The notes under the pieces were generated by a model. The model searched no databases and had not been told where the DNA came from. It saw only the letters and a list, made by a program, of their open reading frames with translations. Made by a program: the position numbers and the translations under genes. A DNA stretch of 64,000 bases, taken from Paraferrimonas haliotis (lineage in GTDB: Bacteria; Pseudomonadota; Gammaproteobacteria; Enterobacterales; Shewanellaceae). The stretch spans positions 558,001 to 622,000 of the forward strand of contig NZ_NRRB01000001.1 in the NCBI RefSeq assembly GCF_002282895.1, given 5' to 3'. Shown piece after piece: positions 1 through 8,454 of the stretch. Numbering within the stretch: the stretch's first letter is position 1; every line of letters begins with the position of its first letter.

Positions 1-2
1 CT

Positions 3-1337
3 ACTGAAGTAAATTTGCAGCCGTGTTTACCGGATAGGTATCAACGAGAAGCATGCGCAGATGTTTTCTCTGCTCGACAAATCAATGTTCAGAAGCGAGA
101 AGTATCCTTGGTTTGCACTGACGATGAAAAGACAATTGAATTTTATCATCAGCAAGCAAAGGCCAAGAATGTATTGGTTGCTTCATCGAAAGGACCGAAG
201 ACAGATGTCCCTTACGCTTCTGTAGTCCTCGGTTCGTCAGCGTTCATCACTCAGAATGCTAATCACCTTCCCTTAGATTTGACTACCATAAGGGGGCTGC
301 CGACGTTACCGAAAAAGTTAGAAATGCGACTTGCAGCGCATTCGAGATTAACTCATACAAAAATCAAAAGCGAGTCCGATAGTTGGGAGTCTCAGTTAGC
401 GTGGCGCCTGGCTCGTATGTACGAACAGCGCCTAAATACAGAATCTAACGGAAGTTCTAAAATAGCTAACAAGTTAGAGGAGGATATCAAAGCACTACTA
501 CCATTTGGCTCAGAAAAAGATACGTTCACTGCAATAGGCAGGGTGCGTAGGATCGCACTCCCTTCCATTCTTGAATCTCTGCAAGTTGGATTTGAACGTA
601 CTGAGTATCAGAAACAAGGAACAGCTCTGTCGGATGGACTTCCAGCCAGTGTTTTGAATCAACGACAAATACGGCTTAGTTACCAGCATAGAATGCATCC
701 AGATATTGCCGAGTTTCCCCGAGTACACATATATCATGAAAAAGCACTGCAAAGCCCTGATGGACAGGCTGAAAAGCGGGACTGGGGTTACCGAAACGGC
801 TCACATCGTTGTATATGGCACGATGTTAAAGGTCGAAAAGGCAAAGAAGGTGAAATCACTGCTGAAGTAGAAAAAATCTTGAAAGAATTAGAGCGATTTG
901 ATTCTTGGGCAAAATCAAATCCGAATGTTGATAAAAACCAACATAAGCCATGGGAGGTTGCTGTTTTGGCTTTCTATCGGGCGCAAGAGCGAGCCATTCG
1001 TCGAGCTTTAAGAAAGTGGACGGGAAATCATCACGGAGTAAGGCATTTCTATCGAGGTGAGAAATCCTCACCGTATATTGATATTCAGATATGTACTGTA
1101 GACCGTTTTCAGGGACATGAGGCTGACTTTGTCATGCTTAGCTTCGCAAATAATCATCCCACGAGTTTTCTCGAAAGCCCAAATCGCTTGAATGTGGCAA
1201 TTACGAGGGCCAAGCATCAGCTTATTGTGTATGGAAACCGCTCAGCAATGCAGAAGGCATCGGGTGTGTTAGGTGCTTTTGCTAGTAATTCTTACTGGTC
1301 CACAACAATCGAGATTGAATCACAGGAGGCAATATGA
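3..1337 (+). CDS. SF1 helicase of the Upf1/Dna2 (COG1112) type, C-terminal part; 5' end outside window
   Basis: The frame is open to the left edge, so the N-terminus with Walker A and B lies outside the window. What remains is the second RecA-like half of a superfamily 1 helicase. LSYQHRMHP (about nt 677-703) is the Upf1-like motif IV region. CTVDRFQGHEADFVMLSF (about 1093-1146) is motif V, and RLNVAITRAK (about 1185-1214) is motif VI with its arginine finger. The family unwinds RNA or DNA with ATP. The stop overlaps the start of the next gene by 4 nt (ATGA), so the two are probably translationally coupled in one operon. COG1112-type helicases recur in defence modules such as Mokosh, where they are paired with a PLD nuclease as here. 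An internal TTG at 15 is an artefact of the window edge, not a likely start. Confidence 0.85.
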   Translation, partial: TEVNLQPCLPDRYQREACADVFSARQINVQKREVSLVCTDDEKTIEFYHQQAKAKNVLVASSKGPKTDVPYASVVLGSSAFITQNANHLPLDLTTIRGLPTLPKKLEMRLAAHSRLTHTKIKSESDSWESQLAWRLARMYEQRLNTESNGSSKIANKLEEDIKALLPFGSEKDTFTAIGRVRRIALPSILESLQVGFERTEYQKQGTALSDGLPASVLNQRQIRLSYQHRMHPDIAEFPRVHIYHEKALQSPDGQAEKRDWGYRNGSHRCIWHDVKGRKGKEGEITAEVEKILKELERFDSWAKSNPNVDKNQHKPWEVAVLAFYRAQERAIRRALRKWTGNHHGVRHFYRGEKSSPYIDIQICTVDRFQGHEADFVMLSFANNHPTSFLESPNRLNVAITRAKHQLIVYGNRSAMQKASGVLGAFASNSYWSTTIEIESQEAI

Positions 1338-2443
1338 GCCAGGATATCATTATAAAGCGAGAAATTAAGACAGAGACGTGGCTCATACAGGGTGAAATTG
1401 CACTGGCAGACAGCCGCCCAGAAATTAACTGCGTTCTGCAATTCCTCCACGACTATCCGAGTGCGAATTCTGTCGAGTGCTCCGAACACTTATTTGGAGA
1501 CAAAATCGGTCGCCGTGTCGTCGCTGAAAGGTTATTGAATCTTTGTCGGTTATATGGACTAGCAGAATCAATTCGAGGCAAATATAAATTGACTGAAGCA
1601 GGAAAAACAGCGCTAAAAAAAGACCAAGTTTTAATACCGACAGATGGTTGCTGGAAGTTATGTATTTGTGATGAGCCTTTATTACCCCATTCACTTTTGA
1701 CAAGTGAGGCGCATACAGAGCCAAGCGCTGCGTCAACCGGGTTGAGGAAGAACCGTCACGACCTAAAAGCACGGGCTGATAAGTTATTGAAGATACCTCA
1801 ATCCCTTAAAGACCTAGTTGGTTTACAAGAACAACCAATAGGTGGTGGTTCGGAAGTGCGTGTGGACAAAATTGAACTTAAAGGTGAACGCATCTCACCT
1901 CAAGAAAAACCGTATTACATCGAGTGGAATGTAACTAATGGCAATGTCGATGTGAAGCGAGGAAAAGATCATATATTTTCACGTCGGATTGAGCCAATCA
2001 GTCGTCAGCAAGTTTTGAAAGTACTTCTGCATAGTGAAGGCTTATTTGAACAATGGGATGAGCAAATGGAAATCTTGTCAGTGGTTTTTGAAAATACAAC
2101 TGAATCTGAGCGAATCAATATGAAACGCTCAGTAAGCGTAAAAAGACCATTTGTTCGTAAGTTGGGCTCGTTTGATGCGATGAAGTTACACAATATATCA
2201 ATATCAGCATTGACTGAATTGGATGCTAAAAAGTGGGCTGAATGGAGATTAGAGAAAAATATCAATATGTATGCCACTAATAGTAAGTACCAAGTTTGGA
2301 GAGAAAAAGCACTCGAACCTTTTAAAGGTTGGAATTTCACACTACCTGATAGGGCTGAACTGGCAAATCAGTTTTGGGTTGATGAAGACCTGCAAAATCA
2401 GCATACCTGGCATGTAATTGCTGCCCATGATTGGAACCTATAA
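1334..2443 (+). CDS. Unknown protein of a helicase/PLD cassette, possible N-terminal winged helix
   Basis: This 369-residue protein is not recognised. Residues about 25-95 look like a winged helix: helices around CVLQFLHDYP and RRVVAERLLNLCRLYGL are followed by a KYKLTEAGKTAL wing. The rest is mixed alpha/beta and charged, with no signal peptide or membrane segment, so it should be cytosolic. A GGAGG Shine-Dalgarno lies 6 nt before the ATG, which overlaps the helicase stop by 4 nt; the PLD gene begins 12 nt downstream. The context suggests an adaptor, a DNA- or RNA-binding subunit, or a specificity factor for the helicase and PLD protein, but this is inference. AT-rich codon use matches its cassette neighbours rather than the genes after 7 kb. 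Confidence 0.8.
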   Translation: MSQDIIIKREIKTETWLIQGEIALADSRPEINCVLQFLHDYPSANSVECSEHLFGDKIGRRVVAERLLNLCRLYGLAESIRGKYKLTEAGKTALKKDQVLIPTDGCWKLCICDEPLLPHSLLTSEAHTEPSAASTGLRKNRHDLKARADKLLKIPQSLKDLVGLQEQPIGGGSEVRVDKIELKGERISPQEKPYYIEWNVTNGNVDVKRGKDHIFSRRIEPISRQQVLKVLLHSEGLFEQWDEQMEILSVVFENTTESERINMKRSVSVKRPFVRKLGSFDAMKLHNISISALTELDAKKWAEWRLEKNINMYATNSKYQVWREKALEPFKGWNFTLPDRAELANQFWVDEDLQNQHTWHVIAAHDWNL

Positions 2444-2455
2444 GGAATATTAGTG

Positions 2456-3988
2456 ATGAGTCTAATTGAAAAGTTTACTAAAACAGAAACCAAGGTTGTT
2501 AATCAATCAAATACCAAGCTGCCTCCTGTGCTGTTACCTGTATTACCTAAACATGTATCTGAGCCGAAACCTATTAATAGCTCTGTGTTTTGCAATGAGC
2601 TGCAATCAAGGGTTGTTGAATTAATCGATAGTGCTAAACATTCAGTTATTCTTAGTACGTTTTTGCTTGCTGATGATAATGTCGAATCAGCGGTCTTAAA
2701 TGCAGCAAAGCGCAAAGTTCGTGTGTACATACTATTGGCATGTGAGACTCGTCTTGATGGCGATGTGCCTGATGATGACTTTGGTAAAAAGTGTCTTGAG
2801 CAGCATCAGCAAATGTTAAATAAATTGTCTGGACATGTTCATTTTGCATCTGCACCACATTTCCACGCAAAGGCTGTTGTCATAGACGCATTACATGAAA
2901 CCGGTAATGCGAAAGGGTTACTATTAACGGCAAACCTTACAGAAGAAGCACTTAAACGTAATGAAGAGTTGGGTGTCTCGCTTTCACGCCATCAAATAGA
3001 TGAGATCGTGAAAGTCTTTCGATGGGCAATCTTCGAGAGTGCGCAGCACCATATGACAAGGCGTGGTGAATTCTCAGCATACAAGTCGCCGGGTAACGTC
3101 GGATATCCAAGAGAATTAAATGAAATACTAGTCACATCTAGTGAAGATACCCAAATTAGGGAGCATGTATTAGCCCTGATCAATAAAGCAGATAAAGAAC
3201 TCATCATATCGAGTTTTGGGTGGCAAGAGGACCATCAGCTTGTAAAGGCAATATGTGAGCGTGCGAAATTGGGAGTAAAAGTCACCGTTCTATCCCGCCA
3301 AAGACCCGCTGCCATGCCAGCGCTATTGGCTATGAAGCAGGCCGGTGCATCTGTGAAGTGTTTTAAATGGCTGCATGCAAAAGCAGTTGTAGCGGATGGA
3401 GTACATGCGATGGTGATGTCAGCCAATTTTCAAGCGCATGGCATGGATCAAGGCTTTGAATTAGGCGTGAAACTCACCGGCATTCAGGTAAAAGAACTGA
3501 TGAACTGCTTAGATGTGTTTTTAACTAATAGCCACAATGAATTGAACATAGATATGAGTCTAGGGATGATTTCTGGTGGGTTTGAAGCTTGGGAAAATAA
3601 TGCATTCAAGGGATACTCAGTCAGAGAAGTGGGTGTTGTTGAGTTATCGGCTATAAAAGCAGATTGTTTGTCTGATATGGATAAGCAACCAAAGATACCC
3701 AATGCAAACTGGCGGGAAAACACCTCGCAAAAGATTGAGTATAAATGGCGCATAGAGCCGCCCGTTATCACTAACGCCAGTCAAGAGTATTTCAAACCTT
3801 TAACGGCTAAGGATGAAACATCTAAAAAGAAGGATTCAGGATCGCCTAGAAAAAGTTATGAGCCAAAGGTTGTTCGACTGACAAAAAAACAGTTAGCTAT
3901 TACAGTTTGTCAAGAGTCCGAATTTGCTATGGCAAAAAGGCTGAAGCAAAGTGAATTGCCAAACGCCCGAATTGTATTGGAGGCGTAA
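2456..3988 (+). CDS. Phospholipase D superfamily protein with two HKD motifs (putative nuclease)
   Basis: About 510 residues. Two PLD half-domains are visible. Each has the HxKx4D signature: HAKAVVID at about residue 137 followed by a TANLT loop, and HAKAVVAD at about residue 307 followed by SANFQAHGMDQGFELG. Two intact motifs allow one composite active site, as in PLD-type nucleases and phosphodiesterases. The last 130 residues form a basic, lysine-rich tail (KKKDSGSPRK) that could bind nucleic acid. No signal peptide is seen, so a cytosolic nuclease is more likely than a secreted lipase. The start could be GTG at 2453 or ATG at 2456, both after an AAGGA ribosome site; I chose ATG. The next gene begins 2 nt after the stop. 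Partnering with an SF1 helicase recalls Mokosh and other helicase-PLD defence modules. Confidence 0.85.
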   Translation: MSLIEKFTKTETKVVNQSNTKLPPVLLPVLPKHVSEPKPINSSVFCNELQSRVVELIDSAKHSVILSTFLLADDNVESAVLNAAKRKVRVYILLACETRLDGDVPDDDFGKKCLEQHQQMLNKLSGHVHFASAPHFHAKAVVIDALHETGNAKGLLLTANLTEEALKRNEELGVSLSRHQIDEIVKVFRWAIFESAQHHMTRRGEFSAYKSPGNVGYPRELNEILVTSSEDTQIREHVLALINKADKELIISSFGWQEDHQLVKAICERAKLGVKVTVLSRQRPAAMPALLAMKQAGASVKCFKWLHAKAVVADGVHAMVMSANFQAHGMDQGFELGVKLTGIQVKELMNCLDVFLTNSHNELNIDMSLGMISGGFEAWENNAFKGYSVREVGVVELSAIKADCLSDMDKQPKIPNANWRENTSQKIEYKWRIEPPVITNASQEYFKPLTAKDETSKKKDSGSPRKSYEPKVVRLTKKQLAITVCQESEFAMAKRLKQSELPNARIVLEA

Positions 3989-3990
3989 CT

Positions 3991-5436
3991 TTGGATAACA
4001 AAAACACGCTGCTTTGTTGGCACTCAAAAAGAGCTGGGATTGAGGTATTAGACGAAGCGTTAAAGCGGCTTAAGAATCGTAAAGTTTATATTGGAAAAGT
4101 AATCGTGCTTACTCAGTCAGCAGAGGATAACAGTCTGTACAAAGAGCATGAATTTGGCGATATTCAGATTAGCTTTCGAACTGTAGGTGTTGAGAATCCT
4201 GCTGATCACAACGAAATTTATCACACAATAGAATCTGAGGTTATTCCAGACCTAAAGCTTGAGCAGCATCTTCATATTAATGTTTCGCCGGGAACTCCGG
4301 CTATGCATGCGGTTTGGCTGATTCTTCATGCCCGGGGGCGTTTCCCACACGAAACAATCCTCTGGTCATCACAATATAACCCAGACACCAAAAGAACCAG
4401 CATTGCAAAAGTTGATTTCAGCGTAAATACGTATTTGGCAGAGATCTCTGCTATTTCAAGTTCAGAGGGCGGTTACGCCCTTTACGATTTAGACCCTAAA
4501 TCAAGAGCAAGGCTGGATGCATTACAAATGTTAAAGCAGTTCTCTTGCGTTCCCAAAGCTCCATTACTTGTACTGGGTGAACGTGGTACTGGGAAAACGA
4601 GGTTAATTGAAACCGTTGTTGGTAAGGTGAAGCAAAAGAAGGTGGTTACACTTGCATGTGGAGGGTTAGACTCTCAAGTGGTTGATAGTATGTTGTTTGG
4701 CCACGTAAAAGGTGCGTTCACTGGGGCAGAAAAGGATCGCAATGGGCTTTTGAAAGAAGCAAATGGAAAAGTATTGTTCTTGGATGAGATACAAGATTTA
4801 CCAACTTCGGTTCAGCGAAAGCTGGTTCGAGTGCTTCAAGATAACCATCACAGTTTTCGCCCCGTTGGAAGTGACACTGAGGAAACATCTGACTTTGAGC
4901 TAGTTTGTGCGAGTAATAAATCACTTGAGCAATTGGCAACGATACTCGATGCTGATTTCTTTGATCGTGTATCCATGCTCACTATAACAATACCTCCACT
5001 TCGGGCATGCAGAGAAGATATTTTGTCGGATTGGCAAAGAATCTGGCAGGAAGTCAATGTTAACCCCAATCTGCCTGTGGAAGCTCCAGTATCAAATGAA
5101 TTAATCCAGTTTTTTAACTCTGCATATTTACTAGGTAACTTACGTGACCTAAAAAAGCTGGCATACATGACTTGTGCGTTTTTGAGCTCCCAAACTACAG
5201 ACTCGGCAATCTCTAGCTCATTAGCTTCGTTGGGCGAGCCTGCTATCCAGGGGGGTAGTCCTGACACAAGGTTTGCATTTGGTGATTTATCCAAGACAAC
5301 TAAGGATGAGTTAACGAAAGTGTTCCATAAGGAATTTGCAACAGCGGCCAAAAAGCAATTTGGAACATGGGTTAAAGCCGCAGAAGCATTGAAGGTGGAT
5401 CAAAAAACTCTGCAAAAATATATGAGACATAATTGA
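3991..5436 (+). CDS. RtcR-like sigma54-dependent activator: CARF-like sensor, AAA+, Fis-type HTH
   Basis: The 481 residues have three parts. The N-terminal domain (about 1-170) carries INVSPGTPAM (residues 96-105), the glycine-rich ligand loop of CARF/Rossmann sensors, and resembles the N-terminus of RtcR. The AAA+ domain has a Walker A variant GERGTGKT (196-203), an intact GAFTGA sigma54-contact loop (241-246), Walker B VLFLDE (261-266) and a sensor-II-like GNLRDLKKLA. The C-terminus (WVKAAEALKVDQKTLQKYM) is a Fis-type helix-turn-helix. RtcR senses RNA termini and activates sigma54 promoters of RNA-repair genes. Here the regulator is last in a helicase/PLD operon, so autoregulation of the cassette in response to a nucleotide or cleaved-RNA ligand is plausible. 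Asp320 replaces one conserved arginine-finger position, while Arg326 is kept. The start is TTG, supported by GGAGG 7 nt upstream. Confidence 0.85.
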   Translation: MDNKNTLLCWHSKRAGIEVLDEALKRLKNRKVYIGKVIVLTQSAEDNSLYKEHEFGDIQISFRTVGVENPADHNEIYHTIESEVIPDLKLEQHLHINVSPGTPAMHAVWLILHARGRFPHETILWSSQYNPDTKRTSIAKVDFSVNTYLAEISAISSSEGGYALYDLDPKSRARLDALQMLKQFSCVPKAPLLVLGERGTGKTRLIETVVGKVKQKKVVTLACGGLDSQVVDSMLFGHVKGAFTGAEKDRNGLLKEANGKVLFLDEIQDLPTSVQRKLVRVLQDNHHSFRPVGSDTEETSDFELVCASNKSLEQLATILDADFFDRVSMLTITIPPLRACREDILSDWQRIWQEVNVNPNLPVEAPVSNELIQFFNSAYLLGNLRDLKKLAYMTCAFLSSQTTDSAISSSLASLGEPAIQGGSPDTRFAFGDLSKTTKDELTKVFHKEFATAAKKQFGTWVKAAEALKVDQKTLQKYMRHN

Positions 5437-6229
5437 GTTATTTTGGTGTGTCATTGTTTGCATTTGGATCTGTTTTTCGCAAAAATCCAGCTTATCCTAA
5501 TTGCACTATTTGGATTATTCATCTCTAACTGATTTCTGTTTAAAAAATGAGTCAGCCGGAACCTTTCCGAAACGGAACACTCAAAAGCTAATTAGGTGTA
5601 CAAAGGGTCAATTTGAGTCTCGCAGCCACAATCTCCATTCAATGGGTGGGCCAAGAGCTTACATTCTAATCGTGACGTTAATTCTCTTGTGGGCATGCTC
5701 AGTGCTCTGGGCATTTAGAAAGTGCACAGGACTATCAAGGCTACCTGTAGTTAGAACGACGAACTATGCTGATTTAGTTGATAACCGAAACAAAAGAGCA
5801 TATAGTTTTCGCGTACTCAGCAATAGTTGCAACTTATGTGAATAAGGGCTGGTATGCCGCTATGGAAACATAGTCCGAGACGAATTTTTTCGAAAATTGC
5901 CGGTCACTTGGGATATTGAAGAGCTGCAACTGTTACTTAACTCATTGTTCTAATTTGAAATAATTCTGTGATATGACTTAGGGTTTCCTTTCTTAAGGGT
6001 TGAGATAATAGTACTCGAATCTACCGTCTTCCTGTTCAGTTTTAATACCTCAGTTACCCCTAACCACCATATGTGAAACTTCAGATTGATTAGTTACTTT
6101 TAGTGAGTAAATTGCTGAAGTCAAATGGAAGTAATCTGAGTACACCTCCAAATCGTAGCTCCCCAAATATTCTCAAACTACAAAAGCGCTTGTTTTACGG
6201 CCTTAATTATTTAAGCAAGACTATACTGA
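5437..6229. other. AT-rich gap after the cassette, no convincing gene
   Basis: About 790 bases without a supported gene. One 114-codon frame (TTG at 5501 to 5845) has a possible hydrophobic helix but no ribosome site and no recognisable family. No tRNA, integrase or transposase remnant was seen. The base composition resembles the preceding cassette, so this probably belongs to the same island. Confidence 0.4.
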
Positions 6230-6473
6230 TACTAGTGATTGGTGCCAGCTACAACTAGCACCTTCTGGTTTAGCATGCCAGATAACCAACTTCATTCTAG
6301 AACTAACGTTCTGGAAAGGAGTTGTTTTGCCAAAATTAACCAACTCCCATTCAGGAAAAGTGGTTTTGGGCTCTTGGTAGCTGGTCGAAGCGATAACCAA
6401 CTTCATTCCTGAACCTCATTTACTCCTTGAGACATTGAACTGTCCGGTGCTAGTAGTAGCACCGGACTTTTTT
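6230..6473 (+). ncRNA. Candidate structured RNA or repeat array ending in a terminator
   Basis: No gene reads into the strong terminator at 6442-6473 from the preceding kilobase, so an untranslated transcript is suspected. The block holds three degenerate copies of TAACCAACTTCATTC at 6283-6297, 6337-6352 and 6394-6408, spaced 54-57 nt. An inverted pair CCAGCTAC (6244-6251) and GTAGCTGG (6379-6386) could form the base of a long stem, and GGAGTTG/CAACTCC a smaller one. A repeat relic is the alternative. No promoter was confidently placed. Confidence 0.3.
6442..6473 (+). terminator. Strong Rho-independent terminator
   Basis: A perfect 10-bp stem GTCCGGTGCT / AGCACCGGAC with a 6-nt loop is followed by six T residues on the plus strand. 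The nearest upstream plus-strand gene ends at 5436. Confidence 0.85.
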
Positions 6474-6533
6474 ATGCGTACAAAAATTTCGTTACAGAAT
6501 TTGAATCGTTATTCGCTGACAAAAGCTCTGTAG

Positions 6534-6818
6534 TTAACCGTAACACCTCAACGGAAAATACCGATTTGTCCAATAGCGGTAATTGCTGCTAAAAACGAGC
6601 AAAATGAAGAGAGTAACCCATCCCAACACTTTAAATGGGCTATCAAAAAACACAACGCATAATGCGCACAACCCTGCAGATGCCGCCAGACTGTATTTCA
6701 ACTCTACCTCGATAAGGCTTTTGCAATAAATACAATGGGTGCCAAAGTTAAGCTGAGTAAACTCGACGCCTAGTTCATTGCATTCAGGGCAGCGGCGGTA
6801 TTTCGAGTTGTTTTGCAT
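6534..6818 (-). CDS. Small zinc-ribbon membrane protein, hypothetical
   Basis: A 94-residue protein. The N-terminus carries CPEC (residues 10-13) and CIYC (about 29-32), a four-cysteine zinc-ribbon pattern. One or two hydrophobic helices follow (SLAASAGLCALCVVFF and VLGWVTLFILLVFSS) with a short basic end. An AGGAG ribosome site lies 11 nt before the ATG on the minus strand. The family is not recognised; the layout suggests an inner-membrane protein with a cytosolic metal-binding head. It stands alone, converging on the terminator at 6442-6473. Confidence 0.65.
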   Translation of the reverse strand: MQNNSKYRRCPECNELGVEFTQLNFGTHCIYCKSLIEVELKYSLAASAGLCALCVVFFDSPFKVLGWVTLFILLVFSSNYRYWTNRYFPLRCYG

Positions 6819-7113
6819 GAGAGGTAATGCTCCTGCGTGAGTGGTGTCGATTTGGAGTCAGCGCGTTAGTTAGAAAATCTAGTAGACTTGTTGAATTTAG
6901 CAAGTAATGGCCAACAGCAAACCCCAAAAACCTCGCAATTGGAGCGTTTCGCATCGAAGCCTCAATTTTGTGTGCTATCGTCTCGCCAACATGTGCAAAT
7001 TAACTGAAATGCGCTGTTGTGCCCTTGTCGCCCTTTCATATACGCGCTAACGTCGCTCAATTATTGACAGCAGAATCATTAACTGCAGTATTCTTAACAG
7101 AAGAGCGAATAAA

Positions 7114-8340
7114 ATGACCGTAACAAGCGAATCAAAACCTTCCCCAGCTTGGAAAACTACCATGGGTAGTGAGCAATTCGAATTCATGAAAAAAGTGCTG
7201 GCCGCACCTTCTCCTATTGGCTTTGAAGCGGCGATGACCTATGGCGTGATTAAGCCAGAGTTTGAATCATTCATGCCAGAAGGCTGGGCGGTTCACCAGT
7301 TTAAAGGCAATGCCGGGCTTGTGTTTGACTCCCATCCGGGTCGTGACGATTTAGTCAGCGTTATGATTGTTGGTCATGCCGACAAAATTCGTATGCAAGT
7401 GCGCAAAATCGACAGCGACGGCAAGGTGTGGATCAACACCGACTCGTTTTTACCCACCACGCTAATAGGTCACGAAGTGCAGCTGTTTTGCCAAGATCCA
7501 AACAACACCGGCAAGTACAAGGTGATTCAAAACTGCACAGTGGAAGCCTTAGGTGCCATTCATTTCTCTACGCCGGGTCAGCGCAGTGGCGATCAGGGTA
7601 TTAAGCCTGAGTCCATTTATCTTGAGCTGCATACTCACGGCGACGATCGCAAAGCTCAGGTGGAAGCCTTGGGCATTCGTGTAGGTGACCCTATTTTACT
7701 GGATCGCCCCATTAAGCGCGGTGTGTCGCCAGATACTTTTTATGGCGCTTACTTGGATAACGGTCTGGGCTGTTTTTCGGTAACCGAGATTGCCCGCATG
7801 CTGGCCAACGAGGGCCTTGATAACGTGCGGGTGTTATACACGGTAGCCACTCACGAAGAGATTGGTCGCTTTGGCTCTACTCAGTTGGTGGGCGAGCTTA
7901 AGCCCGATGTGCTGATTGCTACCGACGTGAATCACGACTACGAAGCAGCGCCTGGCATTGGCGCTCGTAAAATGAATCCGTTGAAAATGGGTGATGGCTT
8001 TACCATTGGTCGTGGCTCAGTAACCTCGGAGTATCTTGTGAGCGTGTTTGAAGCGGTTTGTCGTGAGCACGAAATTCCGTATCAACTGGACTTTTCCGGT
8101 CGCGACATGGGTACCGACGGCATGGCGGCAGCACTTGCGGGCGTGGACAGTGCGGCTATAAGCATTGGTTATCCGATTCGCAACATGCACACCGGCTCGG
8201 AGTCGGCTCATACCGGTGATTTGCTTGGCTCGATTCACGCCATAACCGAGTTGCTGCGCCATTTTAACCAGCTGAACGACGGTAAAGGCGTGAGTCGCGA
8301 CGATTTGAAAAACAGCCATGTAAGGCTTGATCAGCTGTAA
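7114..8340 (+). CDS. M42 family metallo-aminopeptidase
   Basis: A 408-residue cytosolic di-metal aminopeptidase of the M42 (glutamyl or deblocking aminopeptidase, TET) family. The expected ligands appear in order with M42-like spacing: His88 (GHADKIR), bridging Asp215 (YLDNGLG), catalytic Glu248 and ligand Glu249 (HEEIG), Asp271 (ATDVNHD) and His359 (NMHTGSESAHT). The variant GHADKIR differs from the more usual GHxDEIG. Family members trim peptides after proteasome-like or Lon/Clp degradation and often form dodecamers. A loose GAG-type ribosome site precedes the ATG. The gene is monocistronic, with a lipoprotein gene 114 nt downstream. Confidence 0.9.
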   Translation: MTVTSESKPSPAWKTTMGSEQFEFMKKVLAAPSPIGFEAAMTYGVIKPEFESFMPEGWAVHQFKGNAGLVFDSHPGRDDLVSVMIVGHADKIRMQVRKIDSDGKVWINTDSFLPTTLIGHEVQLFCQDPNNTGKYKVIQNCTVEALGAIHFSTPGQRSGDQGIKPESIYLELHTHGDDRKAQVEALGIRVGDPILLDRPIKRGVSPDTFYGAYLDNGLGCFSVTEIARMLANEGLDNVRVLYTVATHEEIGRFGSTQLVGELKPDVLIATDVNHDYEAAPGIGARKMNPLKMGDGFTIGRGSVTSEYLVSVFEAVCREHEIPYQLDFSGRDMGTDGMAAALAGVDSAAISIGYPIRNMHTGSESAHTGDLLGSIHAITELLRHFNQLNDGKGVSRDDLKNSHVRLDQL

Positions 8341-8454
8341 GTCAGTTTGCATCTGTTTTGGTGAGTCTTTGGATAAATAGGAAATTAACGATGCATTCGC
8401 TTAATTTCCTGTTGCCAGAGCTATAAATTTGTTCAATTGAAAGGCGAGTTTATT

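Noticed and set aside
5440-5475. Sigma54-like promoter TTTTGGTGTG...TTTGC just after the RtcR-like gene
   Set aside because: The GG and GC elements are 13 nt apart instead of the strict 10, so it should not bind sigma54.
5501-5845. 114-codon open frame after the cassette
   Set aside because: TTG start without a ribosome site, low-complexity composition, no recognisable family; treated as chance.
6361-6385. TTTTGGGCTCTTGGTAGCT as a sigma54 promoter
   Set aside because: Spacing is right but the -24 (TGGCAC) and -12 (TTGC) cores both have several mismatches.
6221-6406. 61-codon minus-strand frame across the repeat array
   Set aside because: It reflects the repeated AT-rich motif rather than protein-like composition.
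6281-6414. Integron attC sites or CRISPR repeats in the 54-57 nt spaced motif
   Set aside because: No RYYYAAC/GTTRRRY core pair, only three degenerate copies and no cas or integrase gene nearby.
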